NCBI GenBank assembly: GCA_963746465.1
Contig: CAVVAY010000004.1
Location: forward strand, 206,256-270,255
Length of the DNA stretch: 64,000 nt
Source of the DNA: CAVVAY01 sp963746465
Lineage (GTDB): Bacteria > Actinomycetota > Actinomycetes > JACCUZ01
Direction of reading: 5' to 3'
Part shown: piece after piece, positions 8,013 to 16,740 of the stretch
How the letters are laid out: the number at the start of each line of letters is the position of its first letter
Numbering within the stretch: position 1 is the first letter of the stretch
Program-made: the position numbers and the translations under genes
Notes under the pieces: generated by a model
What the model was told of the DNA's origin: nothing
What the model saw: the letters and a program-made list of their open reading frames with translations, nothing else
The model's database searches: none

Positions 8013-11000
8013 CTAGAGAGGCGTGCGGGCCACCTGGACCGGTGTCAGCCGGCCGTGCCGGACCAGCACCCCGCGCCCGACCGGGGCCGTGTCGGTGCGC
8101 GGCAGCCGGACGCCGAGCAGGTCGCCGTCGACCGACGACAGCGCGCCGAGCAGCAGACCGGTGCGGCCGCGGCGTGCCTCGACGGTGATGCCCCGGAAGC
8201 AGCCGGCCATCTCGGTCGCCGACCCGGCGAGGAGCAGGGCGGCACCACCGTCGGCGTCGGCCCGGAGCAGCCCGGTCAGCGGTCGCTCGACGGGGGTGTC
8301 GTGCAGGGTCTCGGCGTCGTCGGCCAGCACGACGAGGTCGGGATGGTCGACCAGCAGCTGCTCGAGCGCGGCGGCGTCTCCCGGGCCCAGCGCCGCCAGC
8401 ACGCCGAGCTCGCCGGCCAGTCGCTGCAGCGGCGAGCGGCGGTGTGCGACCACCACGGCCGGCCGGCCCTGTCCGAGCAGCCACCGGCCCATCGTCGCGA
8501 GGGCCGTCGAGCGTCCGCTGCCGGCCGGCCCGGCGATCACGAAGGCCGGCCCGTCGACGTCCAGGTCGGCTCCGACCGGCGCCAGCTCGTCGCCACCCAG
8601 GCCGACCAGTGCCCACGACGGCCCCGCGGAGGCTTCCTTCGCCGCCGCCTCGACGTCGACGACGTCCACCCTGTCGGGCAGCGGGTCGACCCGGACCGGC
8701 CAGAGACCCGGGTGACCGTGCGGCACCGGCGGCCGGGCCCGGGCGCTCGCGGCGACCGACTCGAGGGACCGGACCTGTCCTTCCCCGGAGGTGTCGCTGT
8801 CGAGCACGAGCAGCTGCGCCTCGTGCGCGTCCGGACCGACCAGTGCCCGTCCGGGAGGCAGATCGGCGGGCACCTGCCGCGGCGAGATGCCGGCCAGCCC
8901 GTAGTCGGCCGGGTCGCTGAGGCGCAGCACCAGGCGGTCGCGGAACGCCGAGCCGGCCCGCCCGGTGAGCACGGTCCGGTCTCCGGTGAGGACGACGCGG
9001 ACCCCGACGGCCGCGCCCTCGCGGACCAGGCGGAGCAGCGTGTCCAGCGGGCGCCCGTGGTCGACCTGCTCGAAGGCGGTGACCAGGCCTTCCCAGCCGT
9101 CCACGAGCAGGACCAGCCAGGGCAACCGGTCGGCCGGGGGCGCGCAGCGGCGCTGCTCCTCGAGCGACCCGTGGCCGGCAGCGGCGAGCAGCCGCTGGCG
9201 GCGTTCGACCTCCTCGACAAGTCGGTGCAGCAGCCGGTCGCCCCGAGCCGTCTCGTCGCGGCCCACCACCGCACCGCAGTGCGGGAGGACCGTCAGGGCG
9301 GTGAGTCCACCGCCACCGCCGTCGAGGCCGAACAGGTGCAGGTCGGTGACGTCGCAGCGGTCCGCGAGCAAGGTCGCCAGGGTCCGCAGCGCGGTGGTGC
9401 GGCCGCTGCGCGCGCCGCCGGCGACCAGAAGGTGGTCACCGCCGTCCAGGTCGAAGGTCACCGCGGCCCGACGCTGCTCGCCCGGCAGGTCGAGCACGCC
9501 CAGAGCGACTCCCCGGTCGGCTGGGGCAGCGGGCAGGTCGTCGACCGTCACCACCTGCGGCAGCGGAGGCAGCCAGGGACTCGCGACAGGTGACGCCGGC
9601 AGCCGCTCGGCCGCGGCGCGGACCGCGTCGACCAGCCGTGCCAGGTCGGTGGGGCCGGCCGGCGCATCGTTCCCGGCGGGCAGCACCGGGTCGCCGACCG
9701 CCTCCCAGGGCACGGCCCGCACCGACACCGGCGTAGCCGCCGCGGGGTGCCCGCCCACCCGGGCCGACTGCACCCGGCGCACCGTGCCGGCCCCGACCCG
9801 CACCACGGCGCGGCCCGGGGTGGTCCGGCCGATGTCGGCGGCGTCCCGGACGTCGACGACGTCGGTCGACTCGGCCGGGTCGGTGACCCGCAGGGCGATC
9901 CGCAGGCTGGTGTTGGCCCGGATGTCGGCGCTGACCACGCCGCCGGGACGCTGGGTCGCGAGAACGAGGTGGACACCCAGCGAGCGGCCCCGCTGGGCGA
10001 TGCCGACCAGGCCGCCGACGAAGTCGGGCAGCTCCTCGACCAGGGTGGCGAACTCGTCGACGACCAGCATCAAGCGCGGCAGCGGCGGTGACCCGGCCGC
10101 GGCGCTGGCGTAGTAGTCGTCCAGGTCCGTGCACCCGGCCGCCCGGAGCACCGACTCGCGGCGGCGCAGCTCGGCGCCCAGGGACCGCAGGGCGCGCTCG
10201 GTGAGGTGACCGTCCAGGTCGGTGACGGTGCCCACCGTGTGCGGGAGGCGGGCGCAGTCGCGGAAGGCCGCGCCGCCCTTGTAGTCGACCAGCACGAAGG
10301 ACATCTGGTCCGGCCGGTTGGCGAGCGCCAGCCCGGCGACCAGGGTCTGCAAGAGCTCGGACTTGCCCGAGCCGGTCGTGCCCGCGACGAGGACGTGCGG
10401 GCCGTCGGCAGCCAGGTCGACCGGAAACGGCTCGCCGTCCTCACCGACGCCGAGCAGAGCCCGGGTGCCCCGTGGGCTGAGCCGCCACGCGGTCTCGACC
10501 GACGTCGGATCGGTCCCGTCGAACGGCAGCAGGTCGAGCAGCCGGCTGGCGGGCGGCAGTGAGGACTCCTGGTCGTCCGGCGTCGCGTCGCGCAACGGGG
10601 CGAGGGCCCGGGCGAAGCGCTGGGCCCAGTGGTCGCCGACACCGTCGGCGACCACGTCGTCGTACGTCGTCGCGTCCGGGCCGATCACCCGCAGCCGGGT
10701 GCCGACCGGGCCGGTCACCTCGGCGGTCGCGCGGCACTCCACCGGTAGCGACACCCGGTCGCGCTCGAGGCAGAGCACGCGGAGCCCGACGGCCGGGCCC
10801 TCCTCGAGCAGGCGGGCCACCCCGGGCTGGCGCCGCAGGGCACCCGCGCCGTCCAGGACCACCACGGTCGAAGGCCCGGTCCACCGTCGATCGAGGCCGG
10901 CAGAGCGCAGCTCGGCCCGGGCATCGAGGGTCGCGACGAGCTCGTCGACCCGGGCGCGCAGCTGCCCGGCGTCCGAGCCCACCCGCCGGCCTGCGCCGTC

Positions 11001-12326
11001 GGCACCGGCGCGCAGGTGCGGCAGCCACCGCAGCCACGTCCAGTCGCGGGTCGGCTCGGCAGTGAGCAGCACGAGGTCGAGGTGCCGCGGGCTGTGCCAG
11101 CCCGCGAGCTGGGCCACCAACGACCGGACGAGCGGGAGCGCCCGGCTGCGTGGGCCGGCCACGCCGAGGACGCCGGCCTCGGCCAGCGACACGGTGACCG
11201 GGACGTCGGCCAGCTCGGGCCGGTGGACCGCCTCGTTGCCACCCGGGCCGCTGAGGTCGCGCACCTCGACGGACGACAGCACGCTGCCGAGGCCTAGTCG
11301 TAGCTCGAGGGCGTCGCCGTCACCGCACCGCCGCTCCCACAGCCGTGGTCGTGGTCCGGTCGCGGTGAGCAGCAGGGTCGCCGGGCCAGGGTGCGTCCGG
11401 CGGCGGCACGCCGCCTCGTCGCCGGTTGCCCGGTCGATCGCCGCGGCGACCCGGGCGCTCTCGTCGGCGTGTGCCCGCCGCTGGGCCCGCAGCGAGCGCC
11501 GGCCCCCCACCCGGTCGCTCCAGAACGTGCCGAACGCCATCAGCGGCGAGAGCAGGACGAAGACCAGGTAGGTCGGGCTGCGGGTCACTGCGACGAGGGC
11601 GACACCGGCGACGAGCGGGAGCAGGATCGCGATGAGCGGGAAGCGGTTGCGTTCGCGGGCCGGCGGCTCGGGCGGGACCGTCACCCGGACCGGCTCGAGC
11701 CGCTCCGGGTGCCGGGGCGGCCGGTTGACCTCCAGGTGGCCGGCGTCATCAGGCCGGCAGGACACCGGCACCAGCTCCGGCACGGCCAGGGACAGCCGGG
11801 TGTCGCCGACGCGCAGGACCTGGCCCGGCAGGAGCCGGCGACCGTCGCGACCGACCGGGACGTCGTCGACGAAGGTGCCGTTGGTGGAGCCGAGGTCGTG
11901 CACCGTGGTGTCACCGGAGATCTCGGTCGCCACCCGCAGCACGGCGTGCAGCCGGGAGACGTCGGGGTCGTCCATCCTCACCGTCGCCTCGACCGCCCGG
12001 CCGATGCCGTGCTCGCCGGGCGCGAGGTGATGGACGTGGCCGCAGTCGGGCCCGGCCAGCACGTGCAGCTCGAGCAGACCGCGCGGCTCACCCGGCGCGG
12101 CCCGGTCGACGGTGAGCACCCCGCCGTCGAGCAGCGGCGGCGCCCCGAGCGGGCTGTCGTCGTCGAGCAGCCGGTCGCCGGCGAAGAGCAGTCCCTCGCG
12201 CCGGCCGACGGCGGCGAGCAGCGCCCGGCGTACCGCGCGCAACGGGGTTCCTGGGGTCGCCGTCAGCTCGACCTCGGCGGGCGTTGCGGAGGCCAGCGGG
12301 TCGACCACGGTGAGCTGCAGCTGCAT
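8013..12326 (-). CDS. FHA domain-containing FtsK/SpoIIIE ATPase, EssC/EccC-like
   Basis: Giant membrane ATPase of 1437 residues. In order: a ubiquitin-like N-terminus (residues 1-75), an FHA phosphothreonine-binding domain (about 85-175, with GRAVEATVRM, SRLHAVLRV and LGSTNGTFV), two membrane helices (about 225-265), then three P-loop modules. Only the first looks fully canonical (GTTGSGKSEL near 647, VLVDYKGGAAF, LMLVVDEFATL). The second (GGARSGRTT near 970) and third (GPAGSGRST near 1269) have arginine in place of the Walker A lysine. This architecture matches the motor ATPase of type VII secretion. No WXG100 substrate, EccB, EccD or mycosin gene is in the window, so it is an orphan here. 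ATG 12326 was chosen because the ubiquitin-like domain begins there. Confidence 0.9.
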   Translation of the reverse strand: MQLQLTVVDPLASATPAEVELTATPGTPLRAVRRALLAAVGRREGLLFAGDRLLDDDSPLGAPPLLDGGVLTVDRAAPGEPRGLLELHVLAGPDCGHVHHLAPGEHGIGRAVEATVRMDDPDVSRLHAVLRVATEISGDTTVHDLGSTNGTFVDDVPVGRDGRRLLPGQVLRVGDTRLSLAVPELVPVSCRPDDAGHLEVNRPPRHPERLEPVRVTVPPEPPARERNRFPLIAILLPLVAGVALVAVTRSPTYLVFVLLSPLMAFGTFWSDRVGGRRSLRAQRRAHADESARVAAAIDRATGDEAACRRRTHPGPATLLLTATGPRPRLWERRCGDGDALELRLGLGSVLSSVEVRDLSGPGGNEAVHRPELADVPVTVSLAEAGVLGVAGPRSRALPLVRSLVAQLAGWHSPRHLDLVLLTAEPTRDWTWLRWLPHLRAGADGAGRRVGSDAGQLRARVDELVATLDARAELRSAGLDRRWTGPSTVVVLDGAGALRRQPGVARLLEEGPAVGLRVLCLERDRVSLPVECRATAEVTGPVGTRLRVIGPDATTYDDVVADGVGDHWAQRFARALAPLRDATPDDQESSLPPASRLLDLLPFDGTDPTSVETAWRLSPRGTRALLGVGEDGEPFPVDLAADGPHVLVAGTTGSGKSELLQTLVAGLALANRPDQMSFVLVDYKGGAAFRDCARLPHTVGTVTDLDGHLTERALRSLGAELRRRESVLRAAGCTDLDDYYASAAAGSPPLPRLMLVVDEFATLVEELPDFVGGLVGIAQRGRSLGVHLVLATQRPGGVVSADIRANTSLRIALRVTDPAESTDVVDVRDAADIGRTTPGRAVVRVGAGTVRRVQSARVGGHPAAATPVSVRAVPWEAVGDPVLPAGNDAPAGPTDLARLVDAVRAAAERLPASPVASPWLPPLPQVVTVDDLPAAPADRGVALGVLDLPGEQRRAAVTFDLDGGDHLLVAGGARSGRTTALRTLATLLADRCDVTDLHLFGLDGGGGGLTALTVLPHCGAVVGRDETARGDRLLHRLVEEVERRQRLLAAAGHGSLEEQRRCAPPADRLPWLVLLVDGWEGLVTAFEQVDHGRPLDTLLRLVREGAAVGVRVVLTGDRTVLTGRAGSAFRDRLVLRLSDPADYGLAGISPRQVPADLPPGRALVGPDAHEAQLLVLDSDTSGEGQVRSLESVAASARARPPVPHGHPGLWPVRVDPLPDRVDVVDVEAAAKEASAGPSWALVGLGGDELAPVGADLDVDGPAFVIAGPAGSGRSTALATMGRWLLGQGRPAVVVAHRRSPLQRLAGELGVLAALGPGDAAALEQLLVDHPDLVVLADDAETLHDTPVERPLTGLLRADADGGAALLLAGSATEMAGCFRGITVEARRGRTGLLLGALSSVDGDLLGVRLPRTDTAPVGRGVLVRHGRLTPVQVARTPL

Positions 12327-12463
12327 CCCGGCATCGTCGGCGAAACCGCCCGATCGGCCTGCGGAGTTGTCCACAGCAGGGGCGAATCGGGCCCACCGGG
12401 TGTCGCGAGCAGGCCCGCGGGGTACGAAATCGCGGAGCGAACCCGGCAAAACGCGGGCGACCC

Positions 12464-12499
12464 TTGACCCTCCGGACGAATCGTGCAAACGTGACCGGC
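12464..12499 (+). promoter_or_regulatory. Putative promoter of the sugar locus
   Basis: TTGACC (12464-12469) is a good -35 match, followed 17 bases later by a weak -10 (AAACGT, 12487-12492). Transcription would begin at or close to the ATG at 12500, giving a leaderless mRNA, which is common in actinobacteria. No Shine-Dalgarno sequence precedes that ATG. This is inference from sequence only. Confidence 0.35.
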
Positions 12500-12514
12500 A
12501 TGAAAGCGCTTACA
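12500..12514 (+). promoter_or_regulatory. LacI/CcpA-type operator overlapping the lacI start codon
   Basis: ATGAAAGCGCTTACA fits the CcpA/LacI-family operator consensus WTGNAANCGNWNNCW at every position and contains the palindrome AAGCGCTT. It covers the ATG and first four codons of the regulator gene, just after a putative promoter. A repressor bound here would block its own operon, so autoregulation with induction by the imported sugar is likely. Confidence 0.65.
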
Positions 12515-13573
12515 GGACCGGGTGGCCGGGCCGACGGTCCGCGGAGACACCGCTCGGCTCTGCGCCCCGGACGCGAGGCGACGATCTATCAGGTCGCCGA
12601 CCGGGCCGGGGTGTCGATCGCGACCGTGTCCCGGGTGCTGCGGGGCACCGCGCCGGTCGCCGAGGCGACTCGCAGCCGGGTCCTCTCCGCGGTCGACGAG
12701 CTGAACTTCACCCCCAGCCGGTCGGCCCGTTCGCTGGCCGAGGGCCAGCACGCCGCGAACGGCATCGTCTTCCCCGACCTGTCTGGTCCGTACTTCGCCG
12801 AGGTCGTGCTCGGATACGAGGAGGTGGCCGCGGAGCTGGGGCGCAGCGTGCTCATCCTGTCCACCCACGGCCGGCAGGCTGCCCGGCAGATGGTGATGGA
12901 CCTGGCCTCCCGGGTCGACGGCCTCGTCATCCTCGGCCGCACCGTCGGCGACGACGTGCTGGCCGACGTGGCCGGCCGCGGCCTGCCGCTGGTGCTGATG
13001 GCCCGCGACCCGGTGGCCGGCGCCGACACCGTCAATGCGGAGAACACCGCCAGCGCCCGGGCTCTGACCGAGCACCTGGTCGGTCACGGCTACCGCTCGT
13101 TCGCCTTCCTGGGCGATGCCACCGAATCGACCGACACCTCGCAGCGCTGGACGGCGTTCCGCTCGGCCCTGCGCGAGGCGAAGGTGCCGGCGCCCCGGGC
13201 GCCTACCCCGTGCGCCTTCGACGAGGAGGACGGCCGCCGCGCGGCCGACCGGCTGCTGCGCCGGAAGCCGCCACGTGCGCTGGTCTGCGCCAACGACGAG
13301 ATCGCCCTCGGCGCGGTCACGGCGGCCGAGGCGATCGGTTTGCGGGTCCCCGACGACATCGCGGTCACCGGCTGGGACGACGTGATGGCCGCTCGGCACT
13401 CGCGTCCCGGTCTCACCACTGTCCGTCAGCCCATGCGCGAGCTCGGCGCCTGGGCCGCCCGACGGCTGCACGAGCGCTTGGCGGGGGACGCAAGCGAACC
13501 ACGGCATGAGGTGCTGCCCACGCAGCTCGTGCAACGTGCCAGCTGTGGGCACCACCCTGAGGAGGACCGATGA
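12500..13573 (+). CDS. LacI family transcriptional regulator of the sugar locus
   Basis: Repressor of 357 residues. The DNA-binding helix-turn-helix ATIYQVADRAGVSIATVSRV starts about residue 28 and the hinge helix is PSRSARSLA. The remainder is the periplasmic-binding-protein-like effector domain, ending in VTGWDDVMAARHSRPGLTTV. It is a few dozen residues longer than usual at the N-terminus; no other in-frame ATG or GTG lies between 12500 and the helix-turn-helix. Its stop overlaps the start of the binding-protein gene (ATGA), making it the first gene of the operon it probably controls. Confidence 0.92.
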   Translation: MKALTGPGGRADGPRRHRSALRPGREATIYQVADRAGVSIATVSRVLRGTAPVAEATRSRVLSAVDELNFTPSRSARSLAEGQHAANGIVFPDLSGPYFAEVVLGYEEVAAELGRSVLILSTHGRQAARQMVMDLASRVDGLVILGRTVGDDVLADVAGRGLPLVLMARDPVAGADTVNAENTASARALTEHLVGHGYRSFAFLGDATESTDTSQRWTAFRSALREAKVPAPRAPTPCAFDEEDGRRAADRLLRRKPPRALVCANDEIALGAVTAAEAIGLRVPDDIAVTGWDDVMAARHSRPGLTTVRQPMRELGAWAARRLHERLAGDASEPRHEVLPTQLVQRASCGHHPEEDR

Positions 13574-14856
13574 GGACCCTGCACAACAGAGGCCTGACCC
13601 GGGCCGTCACCGTGGCGCTGCTCGCCGGCGTCGCGTTGACCGGCTGCGGACGGGACGAAGGCGGCAACGCCGCGGACACCACAGCCAAGAAGGTGAGTGG
13701 TGGCAAGGCCAGCGGGGACATCACGGTGTGGGCGCTCGGCGCCGAGGGCGAGAAGCTCGGTGAGATCGCCAAGGACTTCGAGGCCGAGAACCCGGACGCC
13801 AAGGTCAAGGTCACGGTCATCCCGTTCGACGCGGCGCACGACAAGATCGCCAACTCCATCGCTGGTGGTCAGACCCCCGACATGACGCTGCTCGGCACCA
13901 CCTGGCTGCCCGAGTTCGCGGCCACCGGCGCGCTGGACGCGACGCCCACCGACGTCATCGACGAGAGCAAGTTCTTCGAGGGCTCGTGGAACACCACTGT
14001 CGTTGACGGCACCTCGTTCGGCGCCCCGTGGTACACCGAGACCCGGCAGATCTACTACCGCAAGGACCTCGCCGAGAAGGCCGGTGTCACGCCCGAGGCG
14101 GGCTGGAGCTGGGACGACCTGAAGGCCTTCGCGAAGGGCATGCAGGACAAGGGCGGCGCCAAGTGGGGCATCTCGCTGCAGCCCGGTGGCCAGGGCTCGT
14201 GGCAGTCGATGGTGCCGTTCGCCTGGCAGAAGGGCGCCGAGCTGACCGAGGGTGAGAAGTTCACCTTCAACACCGCACCGATGCAGGAGGCGCTGGACTA
14301 CTACGCCTCCTTCTTCGAGGAGAAGATCTCGCCGACCGACCTGGCGCAGGGCGCGTTGGAGCCAGGCTTCATCGACGGTTCGATCGGTGCCTTCATCTCC
14401 GGTCCCTGGCACATGGGGATCCTGCGCGACCAGGGCGGCGAGGGGTTCGACAGCAAGTGGGCCGTCGCGCCGATGCCGACCGAGGACGCCGGCACGTCGT
14501 TCACCGGCGGCAGCGACTGGGCCGTCTTCAAGGACTCGAAGAACCGCGACACGGCGTGGAAGTTCGTCGACTTCCTGACCCAGGACGCGCAGCAGCAGAA
14601 GCTCTACGAGCTGGTCGGCAGCCTGCCCGCCGTCCAGAGCACCTGGGAGACCGGTGAGCTCTCGACCGACCCGCTGCTCAAGTCGTTCGGCGAGCAGCTG
14701 CAGGACGCCAAGTCGGCGCCGGCCATCGCCACCTGGGAGCAGGTCGCGGCACCGCTGGACGACGCGATCGAGCAGGTGTCGCTGGGCAAGAGCGACGCGA
14801 AGACCGCGCTCGCCAAGGCCGAGTCCGACGCCAACAGCATCGGCTTCGGCAACTGA
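13570..14856 (+). CDS. Sugar ABC transporter substrate-binding lipoprotein
   Basis: Extracellular solute-binding protein (family 1) of 428 residues. A lipoprotein signal peptide ends at LTGC with the lipidated cysteine at residue 26. The mature protein has the family pattern ITVWALG near 50, GQTPDMTLLGTTWLPEFAA and aromatic residues typical of an oligosaccharide cleft (GSWNTTVVDG, APWYTETRQIYYRKD). It delivers a sugar to the two permeases that follow. Translationally coupled to lacI by a 4-base overlap. Confidence 0.93.
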   Translation: MRTLHNRGLTRAVTVALLAGVALTGCGRDEGGNAADTTAKKVSGGKASGDITVWALGAEGEKLGEIAKDFEAENPDAKVKVTVIPFDAAHDKIANSIAGGQTPDMTLLGTTWLPEFAATGALDATPTDVIDESKFFEGSWNTTVVDGTSFGAPWYTETRQIYYRKDLAEKAGVTPEAGWSWDDLKAFAKGMQDKGGAKWGISLQPGGQGSWQSMVPFAWQKGAELTEGEKFTFNTAPMQEALDYYASFFEEKISPTDLAQGALEPGFIDGSIGAFISGPWHMGILRDQGGEGFDSKWAVAPMPTEDAGTSFTGGSDWAVFKDSKNRDTAWKFVDFLTQDAQQQKLYELVGSLPAVQSTWETGELSTDPLLKSFGEQLQDAKSAPAIATWEQVAAPLDDAIEQVSLGKSDAKTALAKAESDANSIGFGN

Positions 14857-14857
14857 C

Positions 14858-15796
14858 ATGGCCACCGTGACCGCGGCTTCGACCGCGGGCTCGTCCACCT
14901 CCCGCCGGCGCCCCGACCGGGGACGCCGGCGGGAGGTGGCGGCGGGATACCTGTTCTCGCTGCCGTTCCTGGTGCTCTTCCTGGTCTTCACCATCGGGCC
15001 GGTGATCGCCTCGTTCCTGATGAGCTTCACCGACCTGCGCTCCGCCGACATCCGCGAGCCGCTCGCGGTCGGTCTGGTCGGGATCGAGAACTACTCCAAG
15101 CTGCTCAGCGACGAGACGTTCCACAAGGCCGCCTTCAACACGGCGTACTTCGTCGTCGTCGGCGTGCCGCTCACGATGGGGCTCGCGCTGGCGGTCGCCG
15201 TGCTGCTCGACAGCGGCATCACCCGGTTCCGCACCTTCTTCCGGGTCGGCTACTACCTGCCGGTCGTGACCAGCATCGTGGCGGTGGCCGTGGTGTGGCG
15301 GTTCCTCCTGCAGCCGGACACCGGCATCGTCAACACGTTGCTCGGGTACGTCGGCATCGAGGGCCCGTCCTGGCTCCGTAGCCAGACCTGGGCGATGCCC
15401 TCGCTGATCGTCATGTCGGCCTGGCGCAACATGGGTTCGCTGGTGATCATCTTCCTGGCCGGGTTGCAGGTCGTGCCCAAGGAGATGCACGAGGCCGCAG
15501 CGATCGACGGCGCCGGTGCGTGGGGGCGCTTCCGCCACATCACGCTCCCGATGATGCGGCCGACCCTCCTGTTCGGCGGCGTGATCACGATGATCGGTTA
15601 CCTGCAGTTCTTCGAGGAGCCGTTCATCATGACCCGCGGCGGGCCGCTCGACTCGACGCTGTCCGCGGCGTACTACACCTACAACCAGTTCGGCTTCGGC
15701 AACTACAGCTATGCGGCCGCGATGGCCTACGTGCTGTTCGTCGTCATCGCCCTGGTGACCGCGGTGCAGTTCAAGTTCCTCGGGTCGAAGGACTGA
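14858..15796 (+). CDS. Sugar ABC transporter permease (MalF/UgpA type)
   Basis: Inner-membrane permease of 312 residues with six predicted helices and the BPD_transp_1 EAA loop, EAAAIDGAGAWGRFRHITLP, near residue 210, which docks on the ATPase. The N-terminal 25 residues are polar and serine/arginine rich. ATG 14858 follows the binding-protein stop by one base. No ATP-binding subunit gene is in the operon; in actinobacteria a shared MsiK-like ATPase often serves several sugar importers. Confidence 0.92.
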   Translation: MATVTAASTAGSSTSRRRPDRGRRREVAAGYLFSLPFLVLFLVFTIGPVIASFLMSFTDLRSADIREPLAVGLVGIENYSKLLSDETFHKAAFNTAYFVVVGVPLTMGLALAVAVLLDSGITRFRTFFRVGYYLPVVTSIVAVAVVWRFLLQPDTGIVNTLLGYVGIEGPSWLRSQTWAMPSLIVMSAWRNMGSLVIIFLAGLQVVPKEMHEAAAIDGAGAWGRFRHITLPMMRPTLLFGGVITMIGYLQFFEEPFIMTRGGPLDSTLSAAYYTYNQFGFGNYSYAAAMAYVLFVVIALVTAVQFKFLGSKD

Positions 15797-15803
15797 TGCG
15801 GCG

Positions 15804-16721
15804 ATGACCACCTCGACACGTCCCGAACCGGCGGCCGTCACGGCGACGCCGCGCGAGCCGGCAGAACCACGGCGCTCCCGTCGTCGGCGGCACGGCGACA
15901 TCGGGGAGCCGCGGCCCATCCCGTGGATCTACGCGGTGCTCATCGGCGGCCTGGTGCTGCTGGTCGGCCCGTTCCTGTGGATGCTGATGGGGTCGTTCCG
16001 GCCGGACCGTGAGCTCAAGCAGGTCCCGCCCTCATGGCTGCCGCAGCACCCGACGCTGGACAACTACCGCACGCTGTTCACCGAGCTCGACTTCCCGACG
16101 TTCTTCTTCAACAGCACCGTCGTCGCCCTGGTCATCACGGTGGGCAACCTGATCTTCTGCTCGATGCTGGGCTACGCGCTGGCCAAGCTGCACTTCCCGG
16201 GCAAGCGGCTCATCTTCGCTCTTGTGCTCGGCACCCTGATGGTGCCCGGCGTGGTGACCTTCGTGCCGCTGTTCGTGCTGGTCAGCAACCTTGGGATGGT
16301 GAACAGCTTCCCCGGGCTGATCCTCCCGTTCCTGGCCGGGCCGTTCGGCGTCTTCCTGATGCGGCAGTTCTTCCAGTCGCTGCCGGACGAGCTGATCCAC
16401 GCCGCCCGGGTCGACGGGGCCGGGGAGTTCCGGATCTTCTGGAGCATCATGCTGCCGCTGTGCAAGCCCGCGCTCGCGACGCTCGGGATCCTCACCTTCC
16501 TCGCGTCGTGGAACAACTTCCTGTGGCCTCTGGTGGTTGCGCAGACCGAGGACAAGTACACCCTCCCGGTCGCGCTCTCCATCTACGCACTCGGTGAGAA
16601 CAAGGCCGACTACGGCCTGCTGATGGCCGGCTCGGTCGCCATCATCGTCCCCATCCTGGTCGTCTTCCTGATCCTGCAGAAGCACTTCGTCCGCGGTATC
16701 GCCATGACCGGCATCAAGTAA
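15804..16721 (+). CDS. Sugar ABC transporter permease (MalG/UgpE type)
   Basis: Second membrane subunit, 305 residues. A 30-residue polar tail precedes the first helix (WIYAVLIGGLVLLVGPFLWM). The EAA loop reads HAARVDGAGEFRIFWSIMLP near residue 203. It pairs with the upstream permease to form the channel. The seven-base gap fits operon expression. Confidence 0.92.
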   Translation: MTTSTRPEPAAVTATPREPAEPRRSRRRRHGDIGEPRPIPWIYAVLIGGLVLLVGPFLWMLMGSFRPDRELKQVPPSWLPQHPTLDNYRTLFTELDFPTFFFNSTVVALVITVGNLIFCSMLGYALAKLHFPGKRLIFALVLGTLMVPGVVTFVPLFVLVSNLGMVNSFPGLILPFLAGPFGVFLMRQFFQSLPDELIHAARVDGAGEFRIFWSIMLPLCKPALATLGILTFLASWNNFLWPLVVAQTEDKYTLPVALSIYALGENKADYGLLMAGSVAIIVPILVVFLILQKHFVRGIAMTGIK

Positions 16722-16740
16722 GCAACAAGAGGAGCTCATC

